Shown here in pieces: positions 22,742-33,345 of a stretch of DNA of 64,000 bases; the stretch's first letter is position 1; each line of letters opens with the position of its first letter. The notes beneath the pieces are model-generated. The model had not been told where the DNA came from. It searched no databases and saw only the letters and a program-made list of their open reading frames with translations. The DNA lies in NCBI GenBank assembly GCA_032622095.1, contig CP136065.1, positions 56,729,949-56,793,948 of the forward strand, in the 5' to 3' direction. Made by a program: the position numbers and the translations under genes. Origin of the DNA: Siphonodentalium dalli (taxonomy: Eukaryota > Mollusca > Scaphopoda > Gadilida > Siphonodentaliidae).

Positions 22742-22869
22742 GTGAGTTCTTTATATTTATCAATCAATAGCCTCGCAAATTTTCAGATTATACGTTGGCC
22801 CACAAATCTACATAAAGCGTACAATGTCACAAGGGGAAACTGATTATTCTCAAATATTGCCCTTGCAAC

Positions 22870-23560
22870 AATGATAAGATAAGTTTATTGACAATTGCAC
22901 CCACACGGGCCGATGTCACATCACAAATAACAATAAATATATATATATGAAACAATAGCTATACACAATTGTAATCAGAATAAAAAATGATCATGTTTGT
23001 TGTTGTAAATGTGGTGTTTCACACATTTTGTGGAAAAAGAGAGGACCATGTTACAAATGATATTGCACGTTCTGTTTTATCATTTCGCAGTACGAAAATG
23101 AATTTATTGTGTATCAGTCATATCAGTACACGTGTGATTTACTTTATCTATTCCGTCGGAGACGAATGCTTTTGTAAAAAGGACATTTTAAAATAAAATG
23201 TTCCTCGGTTTCCGTTTCCAATCCACACTATCTGCATATTCTCTTGTCTACAGGAATCTTCGGTTGTTTATGTCGCCCTTTTTCAATTTCTAGAATATGA
23301 TTGTTAATCCGCAATTTGCTGAAGATCTGTCTTACTTCGATATTTGTTACTATGACCAAATATGACACTAATCGGTAATCACTTATTGTTTATCTTATAT
23401 TACTGTGATTTGTCGCCCATACTTAACGATATCTTCCATGGCGAACTATGTTGGACAATTATGCCCTCGTTATTGTGGTACGTGTGACACCAGCATTTTC
23501 TGATGTCTTGAGGAATACATTTGTCGATTAAAGATGTGTTCAGGGCTCAAAGCCATTTTT
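22870..23560 (-). pseudogene. LINE reverse transcriptase C-terminus, decayed
   Basis: Read on the minus strand, one frame gives FSKLRINNHILEIEKGRHKQ, then KRICR, a stop, CGLETETEEHFILKCPFY. This is the zinc-knuckle tail (CxxC...HxxxxC) at the end of many non-LTR retrotransposon ORF2 proteins. Several stops interrupt it. The low-coordinate end GATAAGATAAGTTTATTGAC reads as a GTCAATAAACTTATCTTATC tail, which fits a LINE 3' end. It lies 130 bp past the last chitobiase exon. Confidence 0.75.
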
Positions 23561-24063
23561 GTTTAAACTTATGTTACTTCTTATTAAAATCACACATTTG
23601 TAATGAGAAGTGCCATCTAAAAGATACTATATGTCACATGAAACATCTATAATATCATTGAAAATCCATTTAATATTTTCTTTTCTCTCACTAGTGAGTA
23701 ATCGCCGCATGATTGCTTTGTTCATTAAATTTCAATTATTGCCCAACTTAGTTGCATTAACGAAAATAGGCACAAAATCAAAGAGGCAAATTGGGAGATT
23801 ATATGTTTCGTCGCAAGACAGAGCGCGCAATACTGTCGTATATATATGGTTGTGAAGCGTCTCAGCCAACGCCGTGCATGTATGCATTTTACATGCATTT
23901 TTCAGCTTCTTTTAAAGATTTTAATTTGATAAAAAGGCATAAAGCTCTAGTTTTTTTCATGTGATATACAAAATCTTCAACTCGTTATGTTGGGATATAA
24001 GATTTTATAACATAACTCGTTTGATAGATTTGATTCACAACACAACTTGTTGGAGATCCTCTA
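23561..24063. other. No gene recognised
   Basis: AT-rich; near 23965-24030 two copies of an AACTCGTTATGTTG-like segment face each other imperfectly. Nothing coding. Confidence 0.4.
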
Positions 24064-24240
24064 CTCGCATATATGGTAGCCAGCTAGGCGCGGACCGCCT
24101 CTCAGTAGGTGCACCGCGCCTCGAGCGAAGGCGCGCGGCGCCTATCTCTGATTATCATCGCGCCGATCCGCGGAGCGGTCTTCGGACCTTCGTTCGTCGT
24201 CCGTTGCTTCTACTAATTACGTCCGCGCGTTCGGTTGATT
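24064..24240. other. Isolated GC- and CpG-rich segment
   Basis: About 175 bp with many CpG (GGCGCGGACCGCCTCTCAG and onward, then GCGCGCGGCGCC and CGCGCCGATCCGCGGAGCGG) inside AT-rich flanks. Sharp borders on both sides. It could be a piece of a structured RNA gene or of an unknown element; no tRNA boxes, rRNA signature or protein motif could be confirmed by eye. Confidence 0.5.
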
Positions 24241-24267
24241 GAATTATCGAAACTAAATGTAGCTTTA

Positions 24268-24570
24268 ACCCTTTCAGTGCCAAGTCCGATGTTTGCATCA
24301 ACCCATATTTCCTTGATCATTTTTCAAATTTACTGATTATAATAATGTGATACATTGATGGAATGAGCTCTTAGTTGTATACGTATACGTTTACATCGAG
24401 GTAGGTCGCTACTTTCACCCTTTCAGTGCCAAGTCCGATGTTTGTATCAACCCATATATATTTCCTTGATCATTTTTCAAATTTATTGATTATAATAATG
24501 TGATACATTGATGGAGTGAGCTCTTAGTTGTATACGTATACGTTTACATCGAGGTAGGTCGCTACTTTCT
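24268..24570. repeat. 149 bp tandem duplication
   Basis: Two adjacent copies start ACCCTTTCAGTGCCAAGTCC at 24268 and 24417 and end around GGTAGGTCGCTACTTTC. They differ by a few substitutions and a short TATA insertion, so the duplication is fairly recent. No coding. Confidence 0.85.
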
Positions 24571-26235
24571 TACATCAGAGGATACGTTCTTACACCAGAG
24601 GATGCAAAAAGGCAAATACGTACTTAGCGTGATTAGTTATATACCAGCTATAAAATACGATTTGTATAGGCACATGCATGGTACACTTGAAGAGACACGG
24701 AAGTGACTGGAATTGGAATTCATTAGAATTTTTAAATTCTTCCGACTTGATCATCACTCTACATGCACATGTCTGATATGGCTATAATCCAATTCAAGGC
24801 AATCAGGGTTTACTAATGTAACTCTGCGCTTTATTTTCTATGTCAAGAAATATACCTAAATCGAGAGCGTTTCACCACACGGATAAAGACAATAAAGAGC
24901 GTTGTGTGATATTTTTTTCGAAATAACCAACATTGGTTTCAGTCCGATATAACAATGTATAAGGCAATCAGGCTTCTCTTATCAGTTGCAGTATATCTTA
25001 TTATCTCTGTTACTAGTAGTGTTAGCACAACAAAAAGAGTTATCAATAAAGAGTGTTTTGTCATATATAAAATTGATATGTATTAACCATCAACCTTCAG
25101 TGCGGTGTAACATAGTGCATGATTTTGGTCTCTTTCTTGTATCTGAATAATTGCCTTTGATGCGATGCGATGTGTGATTTAAAATGAGATATTGGCATAG
25201 TGTGCCATCGCCTTAGTACTATCTTATCATGGGAAATAAAATATGCTGCCAAAATTAAATAAATCCTTCATAGTCATGTCAAGTCTGTATAATAAACTAT
25301 AATTATGTACTTTCTGTGTCCAATTACTCAACATATATCATGAACCGAGGGTTTTTATAAATAACAGTGTATGTATGAAACATTCAATAACGTATATATA
25401 TATTATTTTTTTTTTAAACTAGTAATGGCTGCGCTGGTATTTGCTAAATAACATTAATAGCTAAATTGTTGATAGTCGATTTGCAACAGCTAAAACAAAC
25501 AGTATTAACTTATTTGTATTGTGCTTCTGAATGCTTCATACACATTATAGCGTTTCTTGCATATGTTCAGATTATCCGAACACCGCAATAATGACAACTT
25601 TAAAACTGATTAATGGTATCTTTTCGTAACAGCATCAGTTTGCCGTAACATCGCATAGCAGTTAATCATTATCCATCAGCACCATATCACATTAGCAGGA
25701 CAACTTGACTAGGGTGTGTTCCTAAATTTCCACCGCGGATCGATTCGGTCATGCGTTGATGGTTCTTCGTCGTTAATGACTAATAATTACGCACGTCAGT
25801 TCGCGTCAATTGATTTATCAAGACGGGTCAAACGTGCTTAAAGTGACTGTTAACGTGTGTCTCTCAATGCATGTATGTATAATCGAGTTTGGTCACTATG
25901 TTCTGACATCTGATGATATAACAGGCCGTTAAATACACAGCTGGATTAAACTTTTATACCAGCTATAAATATCAACTGTATTGATATAGTATACACGTGC
26001 ATGGCAAACACAAGTATTCAGATTATAGTCTTATAAATCATTATTACAATAACAAATGTAACATTTTTTACCTATATCGTTTATTCTGTAAACAATCTTG
26101 GTACTAAGAACAAATTATCTTGAGCCATATGTAAAAGCCAAATGTAGTGAAATTAGCCGCATTTTTCAAAACACAATGCGAGAAAACATTGCGAAATGCT
26201 CAACTTCATACTAATCATATTAAATATAGTAATTA
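24571..26235. other. No gene recognised
   Basis: AT-rich. Holds two of the dispersed AATAAAGAGYG motifs (near 24893 and 25047) and short T runs. No exon or element boundary was found. Confidence 0.4.
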
Positions 26236-26395
26236 AATCATGTGCCCAAACGTCTTCGACGACGTTCCGAAACATCCAAATGCTTGGTCTGAAATAACAA
26301 TTGCCGAAACCCCAGGTGCCGAAACATCCTGAAAACTAGGTGCCGAAACGTCCATGTGCCGAAATGTCCTGCACCCGGAAAAGTTACACTATGAC
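26236..26395. repeat. Short spaced repeats of TGCCGAAAC-RTCC
   Basis: The degenerate unit (G)TGCCGAAACATCC / TGCCGAAACGTCC occurs four to six times with spacers of about 15-25 bp. The spacers differ. The pattern is too degenerate and short for a CRISPR-like array and the host is eukaryotic, so it is listed only as a simple repeat. Confidence 0.5.
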
Positions 26396-27740
26396 GTTGT
26401 TCATCAATATTCGTTGAATGAAATCATACGAATGTAATGAACATTATGGAATTGACATGTCTTCTCCATATATATAGTATATCAGTCGCATCGCTCACCA
26501 AGCGTCAACAAATATATTGGTTAAATTCCGTAAAAATGTTCACGCTCCCCACTCGGCATGCATGGTATAATTATTTTCACTTTGGTGTTGGTATAGTTTA
26601 TACTACGTGTAGCAGACAATAAAGACTACTCGGAAATACGTTTGGTCTAATTTATAATCTAAATTATAATTGGGATCCATTCTTTCGATGAACCGTTGTG
26701 GACGAAGTGTAATTATTGATAATCAATATAGGTTATGTGAATCCGATTTGGTCTTAGGCACGTACCGACATGATGTGGGTTGTCACACTCCGAACGAGGA
26801 CCATAATTTGCATAGTTAGAAATTTCATGACTCAAATTTCAATAGTTGGAAATTAAAAGTAACAAGTGAATCGAATGATCTAAGTGTTTCAATTTCCGAC
26901 TTCAAGTTCAGACTTCTATGTTTTACCGAACATTGCGTCATGGTCACTAGTCTATTAGTAATGCCAAACCTCCATATCTTTCTGATAACAGCTTTAACGA
27001 TATAACATTCAGCATGCATAATTGTTACCATCATATATTGTTACTTCTTGGAATTTGAATACGTGTAACTCGTATTCGCTCATCAGCCATATTCTGATTA
27101 ATAGCATGTATAATGTGCATGTTCTGCACGCAGACTGTGACGCAGTATACTCGAGACATAACATATGGATCAATGCTATGTCATGATTGTCATTCGTGTC
27201 TTTATTTACACAGTCCATGCTCTTAAACAGAATGTATGGAAACCCAAATTATGAAGCCAATATTGAAATATTGCATTACTCAAAACCAAATGCTATATAG
27301 TTGGATATTTGATTAGACAAAAATCCTATATATTTGGAAATGTTATTAGACCAAATTCTGCGTAGTTGGAAATTGTATGGTCTCACCCACGGTTGGATCC
27401 CTTTGGAACGTCCCTATTTGGCGGGAATACCAGGTAATATATAAACCAATTTTGATTTAAAAAACAAAAGCCAGTTTCCCCAATGTGAGTGGTTTAGCTT
27501 TGTTATTTAATTACGCTAACGTATGGACATATTACCATATTTATTCTTGTCGACCACGTCCATCGATAACTTATATAGTGCGTAGAAATAACCACACGGA
27601 ACATGGTGCTGTTATCCCTTACACGAACAAGTACCCTTATGATTTTTGCGATGCTTGATTAATCTGCAAGGCCAGTGTCTAGTTGAAACATTCAAGAACA
27701 TATATTCTTGAACTTTATTAACGCATGCCATACTACTAGT
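26396..27740. other. No gene recognised; traces of the TTGGAAATT repeat
   Basis: TAGTTGGAAATT-type motifs occur near 26842, 27302, 27335 and 27363. The rest is AT-rich without exons. Confidence 0.4.
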
Positions 27741-28583
27741 GTTCGCGCTGCCACTTGCCAAATTTGCTAATGGCAAAAATAATTCAAATTTGGCAAAAAA
27801 TAATTTCATTTGGCAAATCACTTTTTAATTCCTCTAGAAAAATTTAAAACAATATTGGTCAATCAACACCATTCATTTCAGGAAACGTACAATATAATTA
27901 TATTAGTGGTGTTGTATATGGTTTACGAAAAGTGAACACCTCTATTAAGATGAAGTTAAGCTGATAGCATTAATATCGATTGGTGGTGGGATTTAGTGTG
28001 GAGGTGTTTACATAGCAAACCGGGGCCCCGGTGGTCCAGTCGGTAGAGTTCCAGCTGCATTACGCCGCCACAGACCGTCCAGCGCCGACGAAGCTGGTTC
28101 TAACCCCGTCATATAGAGGGTGACCGGAATCGTGTACCTGGGCAAGGTTGTCAGTTGCTTTCCGGTGTCTGTGGTTTCTACACGCAGTGGAACGATTTCC
28201 CGGTGAAATTAAGCCTCTGTGTGGTCTTTCCTCCACCCGTAAAATTGACAACGTCGTTTGTGGCCTAGCGCTAGAACGACTATAAACCCTAACAAACAAA
28301 CAAACATAGCAAATCCTCTTGTGATGCACCCTTCTATCGTGTTATTGTTTGATTATTGGTGTATTATGTGGTGATAAACTAGAGATGCGAATATAATTAT
28401 TAACTACTCGCTTTTCTATCGATATCAAACGTTGTTCAAACCGCGAGTGTCAGAACATAAGACTCAAAGTTGCAGAAAATGATACTTACAAGGATAGTAT
28501 TTGGCAAATTTTTAAATAATTTGGCAAACAAAAATTTCTTTTGGCGAATTATATGGCAAAGTAAATTTTGGTCCAGCGCGGAC
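27741..28583 (+). mobile_element. Element family M3, copy 2, interrupted by a SINE
   Basis: Starts GTTCGCGCTGCCACTTGCCA and ends GTCCAGCGCGGAC, so the outer 9-11 bases are inverted repeats. Clusters of TTTGGCAAA lie at both ends. A SINE is inserted at 28020-28303; removing it and one target copy restores continuity with the other M3 copies. Confidence 0.7.
28020..28303 (+). mobile_element. tRNA-derived SINE with perfect 10 bp target duplication
   Basis: Direct repeats ACATAGCAAA flank it (28010-28019 and 28304-28313). The head holds an A-box-like GTGGTCCAGTCGGTAGAG and, about 70 bp later, a B-box-like GGTTCTAACCCC, the RNA polymerase III promoter elements inherited from a tRNA. The 3' end ACGACTATAAACCCTAACAA with CAAACAAACAAA resembles the tails of invertebrate SINEs that borrow a LINE's machinery. 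Confidence 0.85.
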
Positions 28584-29047
28584 CCTGCAAACTACAAAAC
28601 GTTAGAGCAGATTAGAAATTTACTCCTCCTTAAAGTCAGATAAACGCGTGAAACCAGATCCAGACCAGCGACCATAAATCGACCAACTTAGATTCCAATA
28701 ATGGGGACAAGTACCGATAAGCAACCAATAAGTTTACATGTCCAATAAGTTTACCTTTCTTTGACTGAAAGCAGGCACAATGTACCAGGGACAAACAATA
28801 TCCGCATAGCGTAAGTGCTGTCGACATCCAAATTGGTATATGTACTCGTGTGTATACAGCAATAAAATGTGTCTAAGATACTCCGTGTATCGGAGTTGAA
28901 CATCAGCGTGAGTTTTCTAACAAACTTTAAAATGGACGTATCCATAACAAACGAACGTCTCTTGGTTGTGTAACATCAAATCAATTACCCCAAATCAAAT
29001 TATATATTCGGTGTGGGCGCGTGATATCATGGCATCAAAGCCACATG
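28584..29047. other. No gene recognised
   Basis: Only a short direct repeat (CCAATAAGTTTACATG / CCAATAAGTTTACC near 28727-28757) was noticed. No exon. Confidence 0.4.
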
Positions 29048-29842
29048 CACTCTTATAACTAATGTGTAGAAACGATTACACATCAAATGTGTAAACCCGG
29101 TTAATACACATAGCAATGTGTAGTTTTACATACAAATACATTGACAAGTGCCGTTCTACACATAATGTGTATATTTTGTTACACATAAGTGTGTAAGAAC
29201 GTAGACATGCGCATTGCGGTGCCTTCAGTTTCATAGTCTGCTACGTGACGGCCATATTGTTTGAGTATATGTTTTGGAATACAATCTACAGCGATCGTAG
29301 ACAAGGACGTAAGTTCAGAATTCCAATTTGTGGGTTTAGTATTAATAGTATATGAGGATTTATTTGTTAAAACTTTCATGGCGATTACTGCCCTTAGACT
29401 CTTGTTATGATTGTTGTAAAAATACTAATATTATGCAATCACGCCTCGACTCTGGTTTGTTCATTCAAAGCAAAAACTCACATTGCAGAACAAAATACTA
29501 CACACCACTATGCGCCATGAAAGTTTTAACATATAAATCTGCATATATCTTTAATACTATACCCACAGGTCGGACTACTGAACTTGCATTTCTTGTCTAC
29601 AAACTGTGTGTGTAAGAACCTACACAAAATGTGTAAGGGATATGTGTTGATTTTATACACACAGTTGTGTATAAATGTGTAAAAAAATACCCATTTATGT
29701 GTAAAAATTGTTACACAATTTGTGTACGAATATGAAACTACACATATACTACACAAATATGTTTAAGATCAAAATTGAATAATGATTGTGTAGCAGGTCT
29801 ACACATTTTGTGTAGAAAACCTACACATTAGTCATAAGAGTG
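29048..29842. mobile_element. TIR element with repeated ACACAT-TGTGTA palindromes
   Basis: Left end CACTCTTATAACTAATGTG, right end CACATTAGTCATAAGAGTG: inverted repeats of about 22 bp with one mismatch. Both arms (about 29048-29205 and 29600-29842) contain some fifteen copies of TACACA / TGTGTA, often paired as ACACATAATGTGTA. The centre has no recognisable protein. A clear target duplication was not found. Confidence 0.65.
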
Positions 29843-30850
29843 TGGCGGCCCCAATCGTAATTCAAAGTAATTTGTCAGTTCTGTTAGGTCAGCATATGAC
29901 ATTTTGGTACGTGCTTTGATTAGATAAGTGATGTTACTTGGCACATGGCGGTTTGTGATTCAAAATACAGCTAATAATGTTCACTTTCGAAATTTTACCG
30001 GTACCGAAATAGGTCGATACATACATGTACACTCTGCCGTTAAATGAGCATGCCGAGTTCCCAAAAAAGACATATTGATGTAATGTAAAATACAACTTTA
30101 AACACGGTGTTTGGGTCCCAAACAAAAACAGAAAATTCCACGAGGTGGTTTAGAAAAGAGCGTTCAGTATTAGTCTATTCTAGATATCGCAGACATGAAG
30201 AACGTTTTTTCTTCACTTTTATGTATGTGAAAAGTAGAACATAGCTGTAAAACTGCTGTAGCCATGGCATGTATTGCCACAGATCACGAAGCTGACATAT
30301 CAACACACCATACAAACGATGGCCAGACTAAATACATAATATACACATTGTAATGAATCTCTCTTGGTCTAGATATATATAAGAGTATAAATTCAGTGTG
30401 AAAGTTTGTCTATCTATCTGTCTATCTGCCCGGATTTTCTCCCTATACCGATTTCAATTACATTTGGTGTGGTGACTCGGGGTACCCTAGCGGATGTTAT
30501 CACGGTGTTAGATTTAATTAACAAATTATAAAATAAATAATAAGTGAATGGAGCAGAGCTCAATTTAAAAACAACAAAAGTGTTTTAAATAAAATATACA
30601 TATTTTTTTTATCTCAAGACACATGGCGGTTTGCACTCATAAATACATCTAATAAATAATCACTTTTTAATTGTTACCGATAACGAACTGGTTTGTACTT
30701 ATACGAACAACCTTTCTGCGGGCATTATATGTGTCGGGAAGAAGCATTTAATTCATACAAAATTTAACGTTTAACACGCGGTGTTTGTTCATAAGAAAGA
30801 GCGTTTATTAAAATGAAAACGTTTATCAAATGGCTGTGACCATTGATATT
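29843..30850. repeat. Dispersed repeat family M5, degraded copies
   Basis: Pieces such as GGTACCGAAATAGGTCGATA and CACGGTGTTTGGGTCCCAAA (29985-30125), then a second partial copy at 30620-30840. The same order recurs at 31725-32000, 60640-60920 and 61235-61470 continuing at 63268. M5 is about 300-400 bp and has no coding. The TATC-rich microsatellite near 30405 lies between copies. Confidence 0.55.
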
Positions 30851-30854
30851 ATTT

Positions 30855-31240
30855 TTCAGAGCTAGCATATGAAGCCGGTATATGGTTCGTTTTATTTGTC
30901 AATATATCGTATACCTCATTCCAAATTACGCCGAGGCGTATAGTTTTTGAGTCTGTCATGGTCATTATTTGTTTAAATAATCTCTCATTGGGGATGTTTA
31001 ACATGATATGTTCTCGTAAAATAGGGCGCGCTCGTCTGACAGAGAAATACAGTGTATAAAAAATGTCGAGGTCAAAGTACCGCCCGCTTAGTATGTTGAA
31101 ATATGCCAAATAGTAATTGCCGGAAAGAATCTGGAACCCATTCATTAATGGCAAGCACGTGTCCGTATGTTGTAGCGAAGTCTTTTTCCTGCGAACGATG
31201 GATAAACGGCATCCCCCACTGTGTGGTGTCATCATCCGAG
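30855..31240 (-). pseudogene. Possible LINE reverse transcriptase C-terminal relic
   Basis: A minus-strand open stretch of about 150 codons contains RPILREHIMLNIPNERLFKQ followed by IMTMTDSKTIRLG. The spacing resembles the last 60 residues of the other LINE relics here (R..IL...I....F..IM...D...I..LG). The zinc knuckle itself was not recovered in frame. This is a weak call. Confidence 0.35.
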
Positions 31241-31884
31241 TCTTTAATGATAATATGTCATTCGTGACCACATTGTCACATAACACATGAGCGCATATAT
31301 AGTACATTACATAAACATGATATGTGAATTAAACATATGAACATATAAACATATAAACAGGAAATACACATAGATAAATGTAGTTTGTATAACACATACA
31401 AAGCTAAACCCAGAAATCGGCAGAATATAGGACATAAATATTTGACCCCCGCTGCGCTCTGTGCCAAATCATCAGGTTGTTGCACCTGTGAATCGGCGCC
31501 GTTTAAATTAGTGAGATGGATATATCTAATTACCCGCGGTGTGATGTCATTATCGAATATTCCGACTAGAGTGCTATATAATTGAGTGTCGGGTAATAAG
31601 TTAATCGCAGTCGATACCCCCCGTAGATTATCAAAAGTTTCTATCTAGGGTATTATATAACATTAATTAAAGCCATATGGTATAGTTCGCGCTTTAAAAT
31701 GCATGTAATAATATTCGCTTTTGAATGTTTTGCCGGTATCGATATAGGTTGATAAAAACTCGAAATACTGTTCTAACGGGCATTTTATGCAACAGAAAGG
31801 CGCACTGGAGTAACAAAAAAATCAACTTTGAACACGGTGTTTGGGTCCCAATACAAACAACATACATATGCACGTTATTTTACT
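31241..31884. other. Unassigned sequence leading into an M5 copy
   Basis: Nothing recognised up to about 31720; then M5 sequence with GCCGGTATCGATATAGGTTG and CACGGTGTTTGGGTCCCAAT. Confidence 0.45.
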
Positions 31885-32697
31885 CATATGCAAAACGTTG
31901 AAAACAGAGGTAAAACTGCTGTGACCATGCCAAGTATTTTTCAGAGAATATGAATCTGATATATAAACATTTCGTGTATTTGTCAACCTATTTTATACTC
32001 CTTCTTGTCAACAGTTAATCACATCTCTGTCACCACATCACAACATCAACGACTTATTTGATAACTCAATAAAGACATAACTATTTAACGATAATACTCG
32101 CAGCAAACTCCCCAGAAATAGCAACAGACGTGATCCCCCACGCAACAAGCTTAGAACATACAGAACGTTCAAAACAATCACTTCTTTGGATCTTGACATC
32201 ATTTCCACCCCCAAACAACGAGAATCCCTCACGAAATTCAGAATTAGTTGTCACACACTGGGCATTGGGCGCGGACGCTATTTCGATTTCGATGAAGCAG
32301 ACCGCAAATGTGAAACCTGCAACCAAATTGATAATGAGGAGCACTTTCTCCTCCATTGTACCTCACTGTCCGACGAGCGCGCCATATTTCACGAGAAACT
32401 AATACCTGATCTCCTAACCACCCCTAACGAGACGTTACCCACAGACCCAACAACTCTACAGGCACTGGCATATTTCGTCCACTGTGGACTGAAAAAGAAA
32501 GGTGTTTGGCGATCAAGTGACGAACTGGTTAATCGAGTACAACAAAAAAGGAACACTGCCCTATCAGTAAAATGTACATTAACATAGAATAACATTATTA
32601 TGTATTTGTTGCTACTTATTTTGTTCCATGCATATTCGATGTTCTTGTCCTGTTATTCTATGTTAATGTAAATGTGACCATACATGGTGTAACGTAC
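31885..32697 (+). repeat. 813 bp block, copy 1 of a near-identical pair
   Basis: Identical to 58345-59157 except for one base (G at 32502, A at 58962), by direct reading. The block holds the 3' part of an M5 repeat (to about 32000) and the 3' part of a LINE. Flanks differ on both sides. A 19 bp inverted repeat ACATTAACATAGAATAACA sits at 32576-32594 and 32651-32669. Confidence 0.95.
32050..32587 (+). pseudogene. LINE reverse transcriptase C-terminus, truncated
   Basis: After an in-frame stop near 32078 the frame is open to 32587: KLRTYRTFKTITSLDLDI, KFRISCHTLGIGRGRYFDF, then CETCNQIDNEEHFLLHC, the CxxC-H-C knuckle that ends many non-LTR ORF2 proteins. It lacks the reverse transcriptase catalytic domain, so it is a 5'-truncated copy. 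An open frame in both copies reflects their recent common origin. Confidence 0.75.
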
Positions 32698-32739
32698 AAT
32701 CATGGCATGGTGATATCGTAAAATCCAATAAATGTGCCT

Positions 32740-33345
32740 TCTACAGAATCATCAAGACTGACTTTTCGAAGGAAATATATCTCTCATTAGAAAACCAAAC
32801 AGTAGTAACGCGTCTGATTGAATTTCGTACAAGAAATCATAACTTACCGATCGAATCCGGATCGTGGGCAAAAAAAAGACTACTCCGATCGAAAATGCAC
32901 GCTGTGCGACGTTGAACTTGGTGATGAATACCATATCATACTCAAATGTGAAAAACTATGCGATTTGAGACGAAAATATATTAAATCATACTACTACACG
33001 CGTCCAAATGCCCACAAACTCAATGCCCTCTTCACGTGCACAAATAAAAGAACCCTCACCAATCTTAGTATGTTCATCCGAGAAGCCTTTCGCCTAATGG
33101 AGCCCCCTGTGGCATAACCACGCGAACCTAGAAGCACACACCCCAACTAAATCACATCACGTACGCCCATATCCCACCCTTCCCGAACGTGCACATGATT
33201 ATTGAACTATATATATTGCTTTCAACCGCATTACCATCTATTTGTATATATTGACGTGTATTCATAACTACACTCTGTTATACCGGACACGTCCGGCGAT
33301 TTGAGATAAAAAATTCTGATTCTGATTCTGATATCTTCGGAATGC
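32740..33345 (+). pseudogene. Second, different LINE 3' end with TTCTGA tail
   Basis: First frame: RIIKTDFSKEIYLSLENQTV, then VTRLIEFRTRNHNLPIESGS. After a frameshift at the A-run near 32870 it continues CTLCDVELGDEYHIILKC, RRKYIKSYYYTRPNAHKLNA, then TNLSMFIREAF and a stop at 33115. The 3' UTR ends AAAAAATTCTGATTCTGATT near 33335, a short tandem tail typical of LINE ends. It begins 40 bp after the 813 bp block. Confidence 0.75.

Noticed and set aside
24064-24240. rRNA gene fragment
   Set aside because: GC-rich and structured-looking, but no conserved rRNA core sequence could be recognised by eye; left as unknown.
26236-26395. CRISPR-like short spaced repeats
   Set aside because: Repeats are degenerate and only 13 bp long, spacers irregular, and there are no associated genes.
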